Assembly: GCF_963678635.1 (NCBI RefSeq)
Contig: NC_087067.1
Span: 25,301,547-25,365,546, forward strand
Source of the DNA: Symsagittifera roscoffensis
Lineage: Eukaryota > Xenacoelomorpha > Acoela > Convolutidae
Length of the DNA: 64,000 nucleotides
Reading direction: 5' to 3'
Numbering within the stretch: the stretch's first letter is position 1; each line of letters starts with the position of its first letter. Below, piece by piece: positions 25,601-38,232 of the stretch. Both the position numbers and the translations under genes were made by a program. The notes under the pieces were generated by a model. It did not search any database and was not told where the DNA came from. It saw only the letters and a program-made list of their open reading frames with translations.

Positions 25601-28600
25601 AATTACTACAAAGTTTCGCATTATTTTTGGAGGAGAATGGCAATATGGAGGATTGTAAGCGCAAGTTCAACAATTTTCTTCAGCCCCAACATTCACTAAT
25701 CTACACCTCATTGCAAAATCCCAGATGTTATTCCTTATCGAACTGATATTTGCCATGATCAACCTTATAAAAAATGACCAAGTATCAGCTTCCATCAAAA
25801 TTCGAGAATTAACATTTGTTGATTATGATATGAAACTGTAAGGATGCCTGGAACAAATATCTAGCCTCTTAATCCAGTCATAAATCCAGGTGACCCATCC
25901 TTGTGTATTGTATGCTGAATTGAGTAAGCTAGCTGCAGACCCCATCGCGGTTGGTTGGACCAATTGAGGCTGATGATGAATGAGATATAAATCCTCCTAC
26001 AGCAGAAATAGTTCTGAACTTGAACTAACTTCAGAATAATCTCATTTAAAATCAGTAATTTAACTTAAACACAATTTGTAATCAGAAATCTTTCTATTTC
26101 GACAACTTTTCTCTCACAGCTTCACATATGCGAGCCTAGTAAACTCAGAAGATCTAGTGTTTTCTCGAGGGGGGTTTTCTTAAGGTCGACCGAAATTGCT
26201 TTTCCCGAACTCTTATGAACACGCTTGCTTTTCCCCGAACTCTTACGAACACGCTGTAGAACCTATTTTGCCAAATTTTGCGCTTAAAGCTCTTTGAATT
26301 TCTAAAACAAATTATGATTGGCAATTTTTTGAAAAAAGTTTGAGAAAACTGGATGGCACAATGAATGTCACAATTTGAGAAAACTGAATAAATAAGTAAA
26401 AATTTTATTTCGCTGAATCTATAAATTAAATTCCAATTTCGAAACTAGAAGTCGATCACTTTTTTCGTGACCTTTACACTTTTGCTGTTCGATAGTGAAG
26501 TTTACATTCCTGTTCACAAAGGAAAGGAACTGCACTTACAAAACATCGTAGTTAAACCTCAAAAAAGTAAAAATTTGAGCCTGAAAAACCATCTTGAAAA
26601 AAAACCATCGCGACCTATATAAGAATCTGCACTACGGTCATCGACTCTTAAAAATATTACCTTCTTACCTTATTAGGTATGGGGAGAGAGAGGTCTTGGA
26701 ATGTCTCGGATATTTCACTCGTCTGATGACAATGGAGACATTGAACTGAACTCAGGATCTTTCCGTTGAACACTTCCGAGATGATACTGGAGTATCTGAC
26801 AGCTGACGGCGCAGATTTATTCTGTCTCGCTAAATTACAACAATAAATTTTTTGAAAACCTTCTTAAAGAGAGAAGTTATCGTAAGAATTATATCTAAAG
26901 GGAAGCACTAGTATCGAATTGAACACACAGATGGATAGATAGCTTGACCTTTTCCATTTGCATGATCACCGAAAACATGTGCCAAATCAATCCCCACTAT
27001 ATTGAAATGTTTAGCCCTTATAATGGTTTGTTAATAAAAAAACATTCCAATGTTATGATATATTCAGCATGAACTAAATGGTTCATAACCCCCGATTCTC
27101 GAAACATGCTCTCACTCAAGTATATCATCTAAACTTTATTTCTACCAATCCACTAAATTTAATAAAGCTTGGTTTGAGAAAAAAAAAACAGAAAACAGGC
27201 AGTACTTCCGATTGACATTGAAGACGACAACGCTGACGATGCTGATATAGTTCGTCTTCTGTCCAATCCACGCCTTCCGTCTGCAGTTCCTGGTGAGTTC
27301 GGAGACGATAGCTGCTGCTGGTAAAGGTCGGGACTCCTCCTGAGGGGCAAGTTGGAAGCGGATGCCGAGAGGAAAGATTGGTCGGAATAACCGGAGTCTG
27401 CTGTTGAGCTTGCCAGCTGACCTCCAGATGAAAGCGGGGATCTCACGGGGTCGCAATGCTCCTCATTATTTATCGAGGACCTGAAAAGTGACAGTGATTA
27501 AGGAGAATGTCTAAACGATTTGAATTACTGGGCCAAAGGGAGAGAACTTTATTATATATGTCAACTACCTACTTCGGTTACTAAAAGTTCAATTCAATTT
27601 TGATTAAGCTTAACCAAAAAAAAAATTAATATTAGGAAGAGAAAACTCGTTTATTCGTTTCGAGGCATTTAGTTCATGAAAATTTTTCATAATAAGCTAT
27701 TTCCACGGCACTGATTTCGATCTTTAGAGAGGCGACTGTTTAATTCTTACTCATAAACGAGGTCATCTCTCTGCATGGATGTGAGAGAGTGGAAGCAATG
27801 TTCACAGAACTGATGTCCCGACGCAGATCCTCCTCCTCCTCCGTCCGAGAACTGTGCGTGCATTGTAGCATTACAGGAAAGACATACCTGAAACCAGATT
27901 ACAGCCTTACTCCACTAAATGAAAACCTTATTTATTTCAGGGGCAATTTTTTGGCTGATCAACCTTTAGATTATTCTTTATCATAAGTTTGAGGGGGAGT
28001 CTGCGCCAAAAAACGCAAACTCATTGGCATTTTTGACATCTATTGAGTCTTTTTGCATTTATTGAGTACTATTTTTGCATTTATTGAGTCTTTTTATGTT
28101 TTCATGTGTATGTAGCATAGAACTTTCCGACCACATTTAAAAAAAATAAGTTTTTTTTTTCATTTTTTCTTCAAATTAGTGTTGCTTTTTGTGGGTAATG
28201 TAATGAAAGAACTATTTAAAAGCATATAAAATTAGGGAAGTAGGCAAGTGACAACTGCTATCTTCAAAAAAACGAAAAACAAATAAAAATATGAAAAAAG
28301 GAAAACAAAAAAAAATAGAAAAACTTTGATCGTCAAGGAAGCGCTAAATGAAGCGTCTACAACTAGTTTTTCTTTAAGCAAAATCATTTTTTTAAGCTTA
28401 ATTGACCAATTTCTATCATCTTTTTATAAAACGATCGTTACTCGATCGCGTTAATAGCTCGAAATTAGACAAAAAATCAAAAATTTCAATTGAGTTTTTC
28501 TCAAGACTGGGAAATTTTTTTCAAAATCTTTTATGTCGTTCGCATCAAAACTGAAAGGGCTTAAATGTGATATTTGACTCGATCCATTCCGATGATTATT

Positions 28601-31600
28601 TATGGTACCCGATTTCGCGTGGAAAAAAAGAAAAAAAGAGCAAACTAAAACACATCCGAATACAAAGTTCCTCCCCATTTTTAAATGGTCGGAACAAAAA
28701 GCGATTGCAGCGGACTCCTCTTCAAAAACCCAATTGCCTGCAAATTACAGAAACAAAACTCCTATACGCAATAGATGTATGTTTTAGATGCGAACTAACA
28801 GGGTATGTTATGGGTTTCTTGAGCTCTTCGTGAAGCCTGTCCATAAAGCACCTGAGGAACTCCTGACTGTCTTGCTGATTGTATCCTCTGAACGCCGGAT
28901 TCACCGTCTTAAAGCCCTGCACGAAAGTACTCGGAATGACGAAGCTAGGCCTGAAACACGGCGCTTCAAGCTATTATTGTTTATCATCACAAAAAGAACT
29001 CAAAAGCAAGAATGGCCGATTGGTATACAGAAAGCACAAAACTTTCTGACCACAAAACTTAAAACATAGCCAATCGAAGATTGAAAAAGAGTAATGAACG
29101 CAAGTAAACATTAAAAAACATGAAAAAACTCAAATATCGAAGAAAAAAACAGATGACCTTAAAGCTCTTTGAATTTCTAGAATGATTTATGACTGGCACT
29201 TTTTTGATAACATTAACCCAACTTGAGAAAACTGGATCAATAGGTAATGTTTTTATTCCGCTGGAAATCTAAGAATTAAATTCCACTTTCGCAACTAGAA
29301 ATCGTTCGTTTTTTCGCGCCATTTCTACGTTCGTATTTGGAGAGTACTATTTACGACATTTTCAGCAGATGAACTTCAATTGAACTCAAAAAAAAGCATA
29401 TATACCTGAGTGCATTTGTAAATGCATAATTATGTATGAATGCACATCTGTAGTTACTAGCGACTTTTAAGACTTTTTCCTGAAAAAAAAAACAAAAAAA
29501 TCAGCAAGACCTATATTAGAGACTTCCTTACGTTCATTACTCTTGAAAAACGATTTTTTGGTTTTGTTAGTAGCTGGGACTATCAATAATAAATTCTAGG
29601 TTTTGAAAAAGGAAAATTCAACACGTTTTTCATCAACATTCAGAAAAAAAAATCTTACTTAACTTGAAAAGGTTAACTTGAAACTTTGTATTCGGGTGTG
29701 TTTTATTTTCTTTTTTTCCACCTTTAACAGCTACCACAAATAAACATCAGAGTGAGTTGAGTGATATATCATATTAGAGCACTTTCAGTCAAAATTCGAA
29801 AGATATTAAAATACTCTTATGTCAAGAAAAACCGGTTTGAAATTTTCTGATTTTTCGTCTATTTTCGAGCGGGTAAAGCGATCGAGTAACGTTCGTTATA
29901 TATTAAATTTTTCAAATAGTTTCACTAAAATTTTCAAAAGTATTTTTTGCCCGAGTAGCGCTAAATAAGGCTACCAAAACTAAGTTTCCTTTTAGTAAAA
30001 TCAAGTAAAAAAAACGGTCAAAAAATCAAGTAAAATCAAGTAGGCCGAAAAATTTTGGACCAAAGAAAATTTCAGAGCGAAGCAAAAAAAAAGAAAATAC
30101 GAAGTCAAGGTATGCGAAATTACAAATTGTTTGAGTAAATCAAACACTAAAAGCAACGTTAAAGAAAAATGAGCGAAGCAAAAAAAATGTGCAAAAATAC
30201 GTGTCGAGTCCAAGATGTGCAAAAAAAAATTCCAAAACAAAAACGATTCCAAGCAAAAAACGTTTCTACAAATGAGCCGAGACAAGATAAGCAGACAAAT
30301 AATTGGCCGATAATTTTATTTGAAACAGAATATTTCCCGTTAAAAAAATTCCTGGTTAGATTTGAATCCAGGTCCTTTGCCGTTCTAGACGTATTCGTTA
30401 CCTCCAGGCTAAGTGAGCCGGGAACGCTAAGAAAATTGAATACATTAGGAAACCACTAGAGATGAGTCCAGAAGAGTCTTGTGAGCAAAACTATTTACAG
30501 GAAAACGTTTAGTACACGATTGCAATACCCTTCCTTATCGCAAGGGTAATTACATCAGTGATTGCTGACATTTTATTCTAATTTCTACAAAACTTTAAGG
30601 TTATACAACGCCATTTCAATTTAGGGTTCGCCAATCCTTCTTGGAGCCCATATAGGTAATCTCAAATTAAATTTTCAAAATTATGAAAGACAGATATTCT
30701 GAAACAACTTGAAATCAACTTCTGGAAAATTTTACGTTTCGAGTTTTTTTAAAGAGGTCATGCTTCAAAATAGGAACGATTTTGGTTAGTTTGCAGGAAT
30801 GTGCAAAAAATACGGTTCAAAAACGCTATTAAAACAATGCAGGTATCAACATGTTTTAAGCCATTATGACCACCTGTGGTTTTTGACATCATAGAAAACA
30901 TCCTTTGAAGTAATTTAAGATCCAAATAGGTCACTCGAATAGCAATAAAACCTTTGATAATCAATTTTGAAATTTTCTGGTCAATTTCAGCTATACTTAT
31001 TAAACTCAAATTCACATCGTGTGCGTCAACTAGTATCTCTGAACATTCGATTTCCCACAAGAATTGTTTAAAACTGTTAATCATTTTATTTATCCATGAG
31101 TCCTTGTCTTCAGCTTTTTTTGCAAACGATAACACTCGATTAAATAAGTTCAGACTAGCTTGAAAAGTTTTTAATTGAATATTTTGATTTCTTATCATTG
31201 AAAACATTGAGCATAGTCAACAGACAGTTGAAAAAGAGTAAGTAGAGCAAGGAAGCAAAAATACTGACATCTTTTCAGAAAAAACGTGAACTTTCGAATT
31301 TAAAAAAAATTTATATGCTCTTACATATCATTGAATTTCATGGACATTTTATGAATGGTGCTTTGTTGATAGGATGAATTCAATTTGAGAAAACTGGAGC
31401 GATAGATAAAATTTTCACTTCTCTGGGAAATCTGATAATTTAATTCCAGTTTCGAATTTAGAAGTCGATCACGTTTTTCGTGGCCTTTACATTTTTTCTC
31501 TTCGATAGTGGAGTTTGCCATCCTTTTACCAAAGGAAATGAAGTGAAATCAAAAAGAAACCAACATTCAAACAACCCGCAAAAAATCAAAATTGAACATG

Positions 31601-34600
31601 AACAAATTTTAAGACTTTTTCCTGAAAAAAGCACAAAATAATCACCAAAACCTATATAAGAGTACTCTCTATTACTCTTGAAAAGAAATTAAAAGTCAGA
31701 CCGCAAAAAAAAATAAATTTGAGCCTTAAGATTTTTCCTGAAAAAAAATACAGAAAAGTACAGAGAAAAGTTCTCTTACAGAGAAAAACTTCGCTTCGCG
31801 CACTAGCGAGAACAAAAAGCAGCTCTAGAAAGCGCAATAAGAAAGAAGTAAGAAAGCCTCTAATTAGCAAAAGTTCGACTAGGTCTAGGATTCGATCAGC
31901 GACCTACTGCAATCAAGAGATTTAGTGTCTCAAGGACTCATACAAATAGACCTAAGGACCTAATACAAACAGACACAATTTTGCAAGTAATAATTTGGAA
32001 TATGACAAACTGAAGGCATCCACCTTAATATTGCATGTAACAAATCGCAAAGCATAAAGCCATAATCACAATATGTATAATTTATGCATTTCAAATAATT
32101 GCAAGATCGAAATTTCTGAAATCGCTGATCGCAAGAGAAAATTTCTGAAATCGATTTTTTATGATTGTTATGTTGTTTGAAACAAACCTTGCAATTTTAG
32201 GGGACAATGATAATTTTGAATGGGAAAGCGCGCCATTTTTTTTGGTCCAAATATTCTAAAAACTTGGGATAGTTTGGTCCAAATGAGGTCTTTATCTTGA
32301 TTTTGAAGAGCTGGGAAAATCAATTTGGTCGACCACAAAAAATCAACAAAGAAAAATGAGCGAAGCAAAAAAAATGTGCAAAAATACGTGTCGAGTCCAA
32401 GATGTGCAAAAAAAAATTCCAAAACAAAAACGATTCCAAGCAAAAAACGTTTCTACAAATGAGCCGAGACAAGATAAGCAGACAAATAATTGGCCGACAA
32501 TTTTATTTGAAACAGAATATTTCCCGTTAAAAAAATTCCTGGTTAGATTTGAATCCAGGTCCTTTGCCGTTCTAGACGTATTCGTTACCTCCAGGCTAAG
32601 TGAGCCGGGAACGCTAAGAAAATTGAATACATTAGGAAACCACTAGAGATGAGTCCAGAAGAGTCTTGTGAGCAAAACTATTTACAGGAAAACGTTTAGT
32701 ACACGATTGCAATACCCTTCCTTATCGCAAGGGTAATTACATCAGTGATTGCTGACATTTTATTCTAATTTCTACAAAACTTTAAGGTTATACAACGCCA
32801 TTTCAATTTAGGGTTCGCCAATCCTTCTTGGAGCCCATATAGGTAATCTCAAATTAAATTTTCAAAATTATGAAAGACAGATATTCTGAAACAACTTGAA
32901 ATCAACTTCTGGAAAATTTTACGTTTCGAGTTTTTTTAAAGAGGTCATGCTTCAAAATAGGAACGATTTTGGTTAGTTTGCAGGAATGTCCAAAAAATAC
33001 GGTTCAAAAACGCTATTAAAACAATGCAGGTATCAACATGTTTTAAGCCATTATGACCACCTGTGGTTTTTGACATCATAGAAAACATCCTTTGAAGTAA
33101 TTTAAGATCCAAATAGGTCACTCGAATAGCAATAAAACCTTTGATAATCAATTTTGAAATTTTCTGGTCAATTTCAGCTATACTTATTAAACTCAAATTC
33201 ACATCGTGTGCGTCAACTAGTATCTCTGAACATTCGATTTCCCACAAGAATTGTTTAAAACTGTTAATCATTTTATTTATCCATGAGTCCTTGTCTTCAG
33301 CTTTTTTTGCAAACGATAACACTCGATTAAATAAGTTCAGACTAGCTTGAAAAGTTTTTAATTGAATATTTTGATTTCTTATCATTGAAAACATTGAGCA
33401 TAGCCAACAGACAGTTGAAAAAGAGTAAGTAGAGCAAGGAAGCAAAAATACTGACATCTTTTCAGAAAAAACGTGAACTTTCGAATTTAAAAAAAATTTA
33501 TATGCTCTTACATATCATTGAATTTCATGGACATTTTATGAATGGTGCTTTGTTGATAGGATGAATTCAATTTGAGAAAACTGGAGCGATAGATAAAATT
33601 TTCACTTCTCTGGGAAATCTGATAATTTAATTCCAGTTTCGAATTTAGAAGTCGATCACGTTTTTTGTGGCCTTTACATTTTTTCTCTTCGATAGTGGAG
33701 TTTGCCATCCTTTTACCAAAGGAAATGAAGTGAAATCAAAAAGAAACCAACATTCAAACAACCCGCAAAAAATCAAAATTGAACCTGAACAAATTTTAAG
33801 ACTTTTTCCTGAAAAAAGGACAAAATAATCACCAAAACCTATATAAGAGTACTCTCTATTACTCTTTAAAAGAAATTAAAAGTCAGACCGCAAAAAAAAA
33901 TAATTTGAGCCTTAAGATTTTTCCTGAAAAAAAAATACAGAAAAGTACAGAGAAAAGTTCTCTTACAGAGAAAAACTTCGCTTCGCGCACTAGCGAGAAC
34001 AAAAAGCAGCTCTAGAAAGCGCAATAAGAAAGAAGTAAGCAAGCCTCTAATTAGCAAAAGTTCGACTAGGTCTAGGATTCGATCAGCGACCTACTGCAAT
34101 CAAGAGATTTAGTGTCTCAAGGACTCATACAAATAGACCTAAGGACCTAATACAAACAGACACAATTTTGCAAGTAATAATTTGGAATATGACAAACTGA
34201 AGGCATCCACCTTAATATTGCATGTAACAAATCGCAAAGCATAAAGCCATAATCACAATATGTATAATTTATGCATTTCAAATAATTGCAAGATCGAAAT
34301 TTCTGAAATCGCTGATCGCAAGAGAAAATTTCTGAAATCGATTTTTTATGATTGTTATGTTGTTTGAAACATAAACCTTGCAATTTTAGAGGACAATGAT
34401 AATTTTGAATGGGAAAGCGCGCCATTTTTTTTGGTCCAAATATTCTAAAAACTTGGGATAGTTTGGTCCAAATGAGGTCTTTATCTTGATTTTGAAGAGC
34501 TGGGAAAATCAATTTGGTCGACCACAAAAAATCAACAAAGTTTTCAACTTTTTTGTTGAAAATCTCTCCCCTCGAGAAAATCTTAGGTCCATCCATGGTC

Positions 34601-37600
34601 AGTTTCATCCTAGCCGAGATTTCTTTGAATCTTCGATATAAGTTTCGAAAACCTTAAAAAGCACTTGAGGTTTTGGATTTTTTGTATTTGCGCAACTATG
34701 TAACTTTTGTTGGCTCAAACTATGCAGATGTCTATGCAACTTTTGTTGGCTCAAACTCACAAATTCGCTTATCATCAGTAGTAGTAATTCAGGGAAGAAG
34801 TGCCTTGTTACACGCCTTGTTCAACACATCTTGAGAGTAAACCAATGAAACCCGAACAAAACAACCAGAAAACCACTCAACAAAAAATTTCAATCCGTAG
34901 AAATCCTAGCTATGACTCAGGAACACAGAAGAAAACAAAAGATAAGCGATATAATTTAGGTCTGACCGATAAGCCGCAAGTCCTAAAATAATCAGCAAAA
35001 GTTCGAAAAAAACTCACTTCTTTTCGCTCCAAATATCGCTCAGCACCTGATGGTAATACTTCGCAATCGGCGGTTTCTCATCACCCGTCGGAGCATACGC
35101 GGTCAGAAAAAAATTTGTCAAAGGCGTACAAGCAGACAAAGCCTGTACAGCTGAGTTCAGGTAACAGGTGTTGCCTAGATTCTTGAGACCAGTTAATCCG
35201 ACTGGGTTTGAGACTGGGAATGATTTGCAAGATCCACTGGATTCGCTCGAATTGTCGTCAGCAGAGCCGGCAGATTCTTCGTCAACGCCGACGCCATATA
35301 CGTCTAATAAATCATTCATTTAACAGATTTAAGACTATTGATTTGATATTTTCAGCTGCCAACATTTTTCTAATATATTTTGCTTCAATTCGGTAGATTT
35401 TTCAGAACTTGAATTAAGATTTAGAATTTTTATAGGGGGTAATAAAGATGAAAACCAAAAACTGAGAATAACCAGCTATAACATTTCAATACGTCAAATA
35501 ATGGTAAGCCGTGGAGAAGTGGTACGTCTACGCATCTCAATTTAAAGGTCGGATGTCCGAGCTCGTTGCTTGAGGGTGAGGCAACATAACCCAGCCCAGA
35601 AGTTAACCGTAAAAGTGCTTGTCTGTCATTCTTAACTAGGGGCACAACTGCGGTACTCCATGAACAGCCGATCAGCTCTTGCCCTGGGCTTTCACTCGCA
35701 GAAAATCATATCAAAACTTAATTCATGATCAGTAGCAACTAAACCGTGCTAATAACTTTAACTAAAAACTAAACAGTGCTAATAACTTGTCGTAAAACAT
35801 TTTAATTTAATAGAGCTCAATTCCGGACAAAAATTGGAATTTTTGTTTTTCTTGAATAATTTGATTCACTAGTACAGCTTGAATCAAATTCACGTGCTCC
35901 CTGCCCCCTGAAAAGACCCAAATACATAATTTCTTCTCAATTCTGTAGATCATTAAAAACGATTACAAAACGAATCTAAAAAACTTCTTTGGTTCTATAT
36001 TAACAGCGTCTCATTCAACTCACTTTGGGAGAATAAATGCTGACTATCTCTTGTCAATGTGCTCAGAGGACTCTTGATTTTGACATTTGACTGCAACGAT
36101 GTCTCGGTTGCAACCGAGATGGGAGACTGCTTCCCTTTCTGTGTCCTTGGCATTACTCCTTTTGCAACATCACGCGAGCTGTTCTGTAATTGCTGAAGGT
36201 GTACTTCAAATTTGCATAGTATACACCAGACGCGCTTGGTTCCCAAGTTGATCATAAGTGGATGCGAGTTTTGCTGAAACAAAAATGAGCTGTATGAACT
36301 GTATGTCTATGATCCACTCAAGTTTTGATTACGATTCTTGACCTGTATTCATCCGAATAATTTTCCTAATTCTTTGTTTTCATTAAGAACTTATTCATAT
36401 AACACACCAAAACTGTATATAACCAGAACTCCAATATAACCAGAACTCCAATATAACCAAACTCCCACATATGTACCGCCTTTGTGTAAGAATAAAACAA
36501 AATCATGCTCATTAATAAACAGGGAGTCAAGGTTACAGCATATTATGTGATAATTAGCAGCTGCCGCAAACTATTACACAGAGGCGAAGCTGAGCATTGC
36601 ACCACTTGCCATACAACACAAGAAAAAATTTTTAAAAAAACCTAAAATGTCGAAAAAAGATCTATCATAATGAATAAGGCTAGTTTTGAAACAAAAAGAT
36701 GCCGAAACAATATAATGTAAAATTACCATTGAAAGATAAATTACCAAGCGGTAACAAATACCTTGGCAGAAACCTTTAGAGACGAAAAAACTCAACGAGA
36801 TTTTAAACTTATGAAAAGCCCCCGTCGCGCTCAAAACACTCAAAAAAAATATTTGCTCGTCAACTGAAACAATATGAGACAACTAAGCCGTTAATTTACA
36901 GCCCGGAACCCGAGAGTCCAAAAAAACTAATAGACCGAAGACTAATAAGAAGTTACAAGCGCATGACTCGCACCTACGGTGCTTCAAATAGATCGTTGAA
37001 CGTAAAAAATAGCTTCTTAAAACGTGTACTAAAACAGCGAAGTTCTAGTGACCCTAATTTAATGCAACCGTCAAGATAAACTGGGCTCATCTATCAGGTT
37101 TCTTTTTCATAAAAAATGAAAAACTATCTCGAAAAACAGAATGATTTGAGCAGAAAAAATTGAAGGGCAGACTTGCTACCCTATATTGGTCTCTGGCAGC
37201 ATCTCACCATAGGGTTAAGAACTTCAAGTTATACTACTTATTTTTAAATCTAAGTTTTCTTGAACAACTATTGAAAAAATCATGACAGGCCATATCTCAG
37301 AAACAGAAAAAATGAGCAATAAATGTTAGAGGCACTGACAGTACCCTGATAGTAAAAAACAGAATTCCTGAAAAAAAAAAGGATTTGAGCAGTCATCTGA
37401 GTGAACCCTGACAGCACCCCGCTTGCGGATTTCGAATGTCAAAATCGATTAGTTTTTTTATATCTAAGTTTTGTGAAAAACAAATGAAAAATCATTTAAA
37501 AAGCCATATCTCGAAAAGCAAAAGGATTTGAGCAGTCATTTTTGAACGCCAGATTTGTGACCCCTAAGCTTACCCTGACAGCACGCCACTAAAAGGATGA

Positions 37601-38178
37601 GAAAATCAACTTCGGTTACTTTAATTTATGACAAATTTTTTTATTAAAAAAAAAAAATTGAAAAAATCATAATATTGCCCACGAAAACCAAAAGGATTTG
37701 AGCCGTCAAACTTGCACGCCAGATATTCAACTCCTGAGTGTTCCCCGAAAGAACCCATTATGATGTTGAGAAAAAAAAAGTAAGTTCAATAAATGGTGAT
37801 ACAAAAATTTGATAGTTTTACGTTGCGAATATAGAAAAAATGTAGAGATAAAGCATTCGCCCTATCACAGATTTTAAAAGGTCGAATTGAGTAAACATTT
37901 GAAGCCTTTCAAAGTTTTGGCCACTTAACATACCAACATAGCGAATTCTTAAACAGGAGCCAAGTGAAATTTTTCAAGCATTCAATATACGACTTAGCTT
38001 AAATGTGCAAATCTTTGGTTAAACATGCAAAAAATAACACGTTAAAAAAGCTTAAATCTATCAACATAGGGACTTCTTAAGTATGTCAACAGAGGTATCT
38101 CTTAAACACACGTCGCATGAAACGCCAATTAAATAATAGATAGAAAAACACCCCCCCCCCCTCCGCCCTCAAAGCACA

Positions 38179-38232
<54 letters not shown>

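Larger units (their letters stand above)
30161..32347. repeat. 2187-bp tandem duplication, unit 1
   Basis: Repeats at a constant offset of 2187 bp as 32348–34540, with only scattered substitutions and short indels. The unit holds a tRNA-like SINE, a 149-codon minus frame, a family A element, a family E hairpin and part of family B. It is in the 6.1-kb USP intron 3. Confidence 0.9.

Noticed and set aside
28567-29069. overlapping plus-strand ORFs of 88 and 93 codons
   Set aside because: Shadow of USP exon 4 plus family G and A repeats.
30169-30459. 96-codon plus-strand ORF (repeated at 32356)
   Set aside because: It runs across a SINE and A-rich DNA; the Lys/Gln-rich start reflects base composition.
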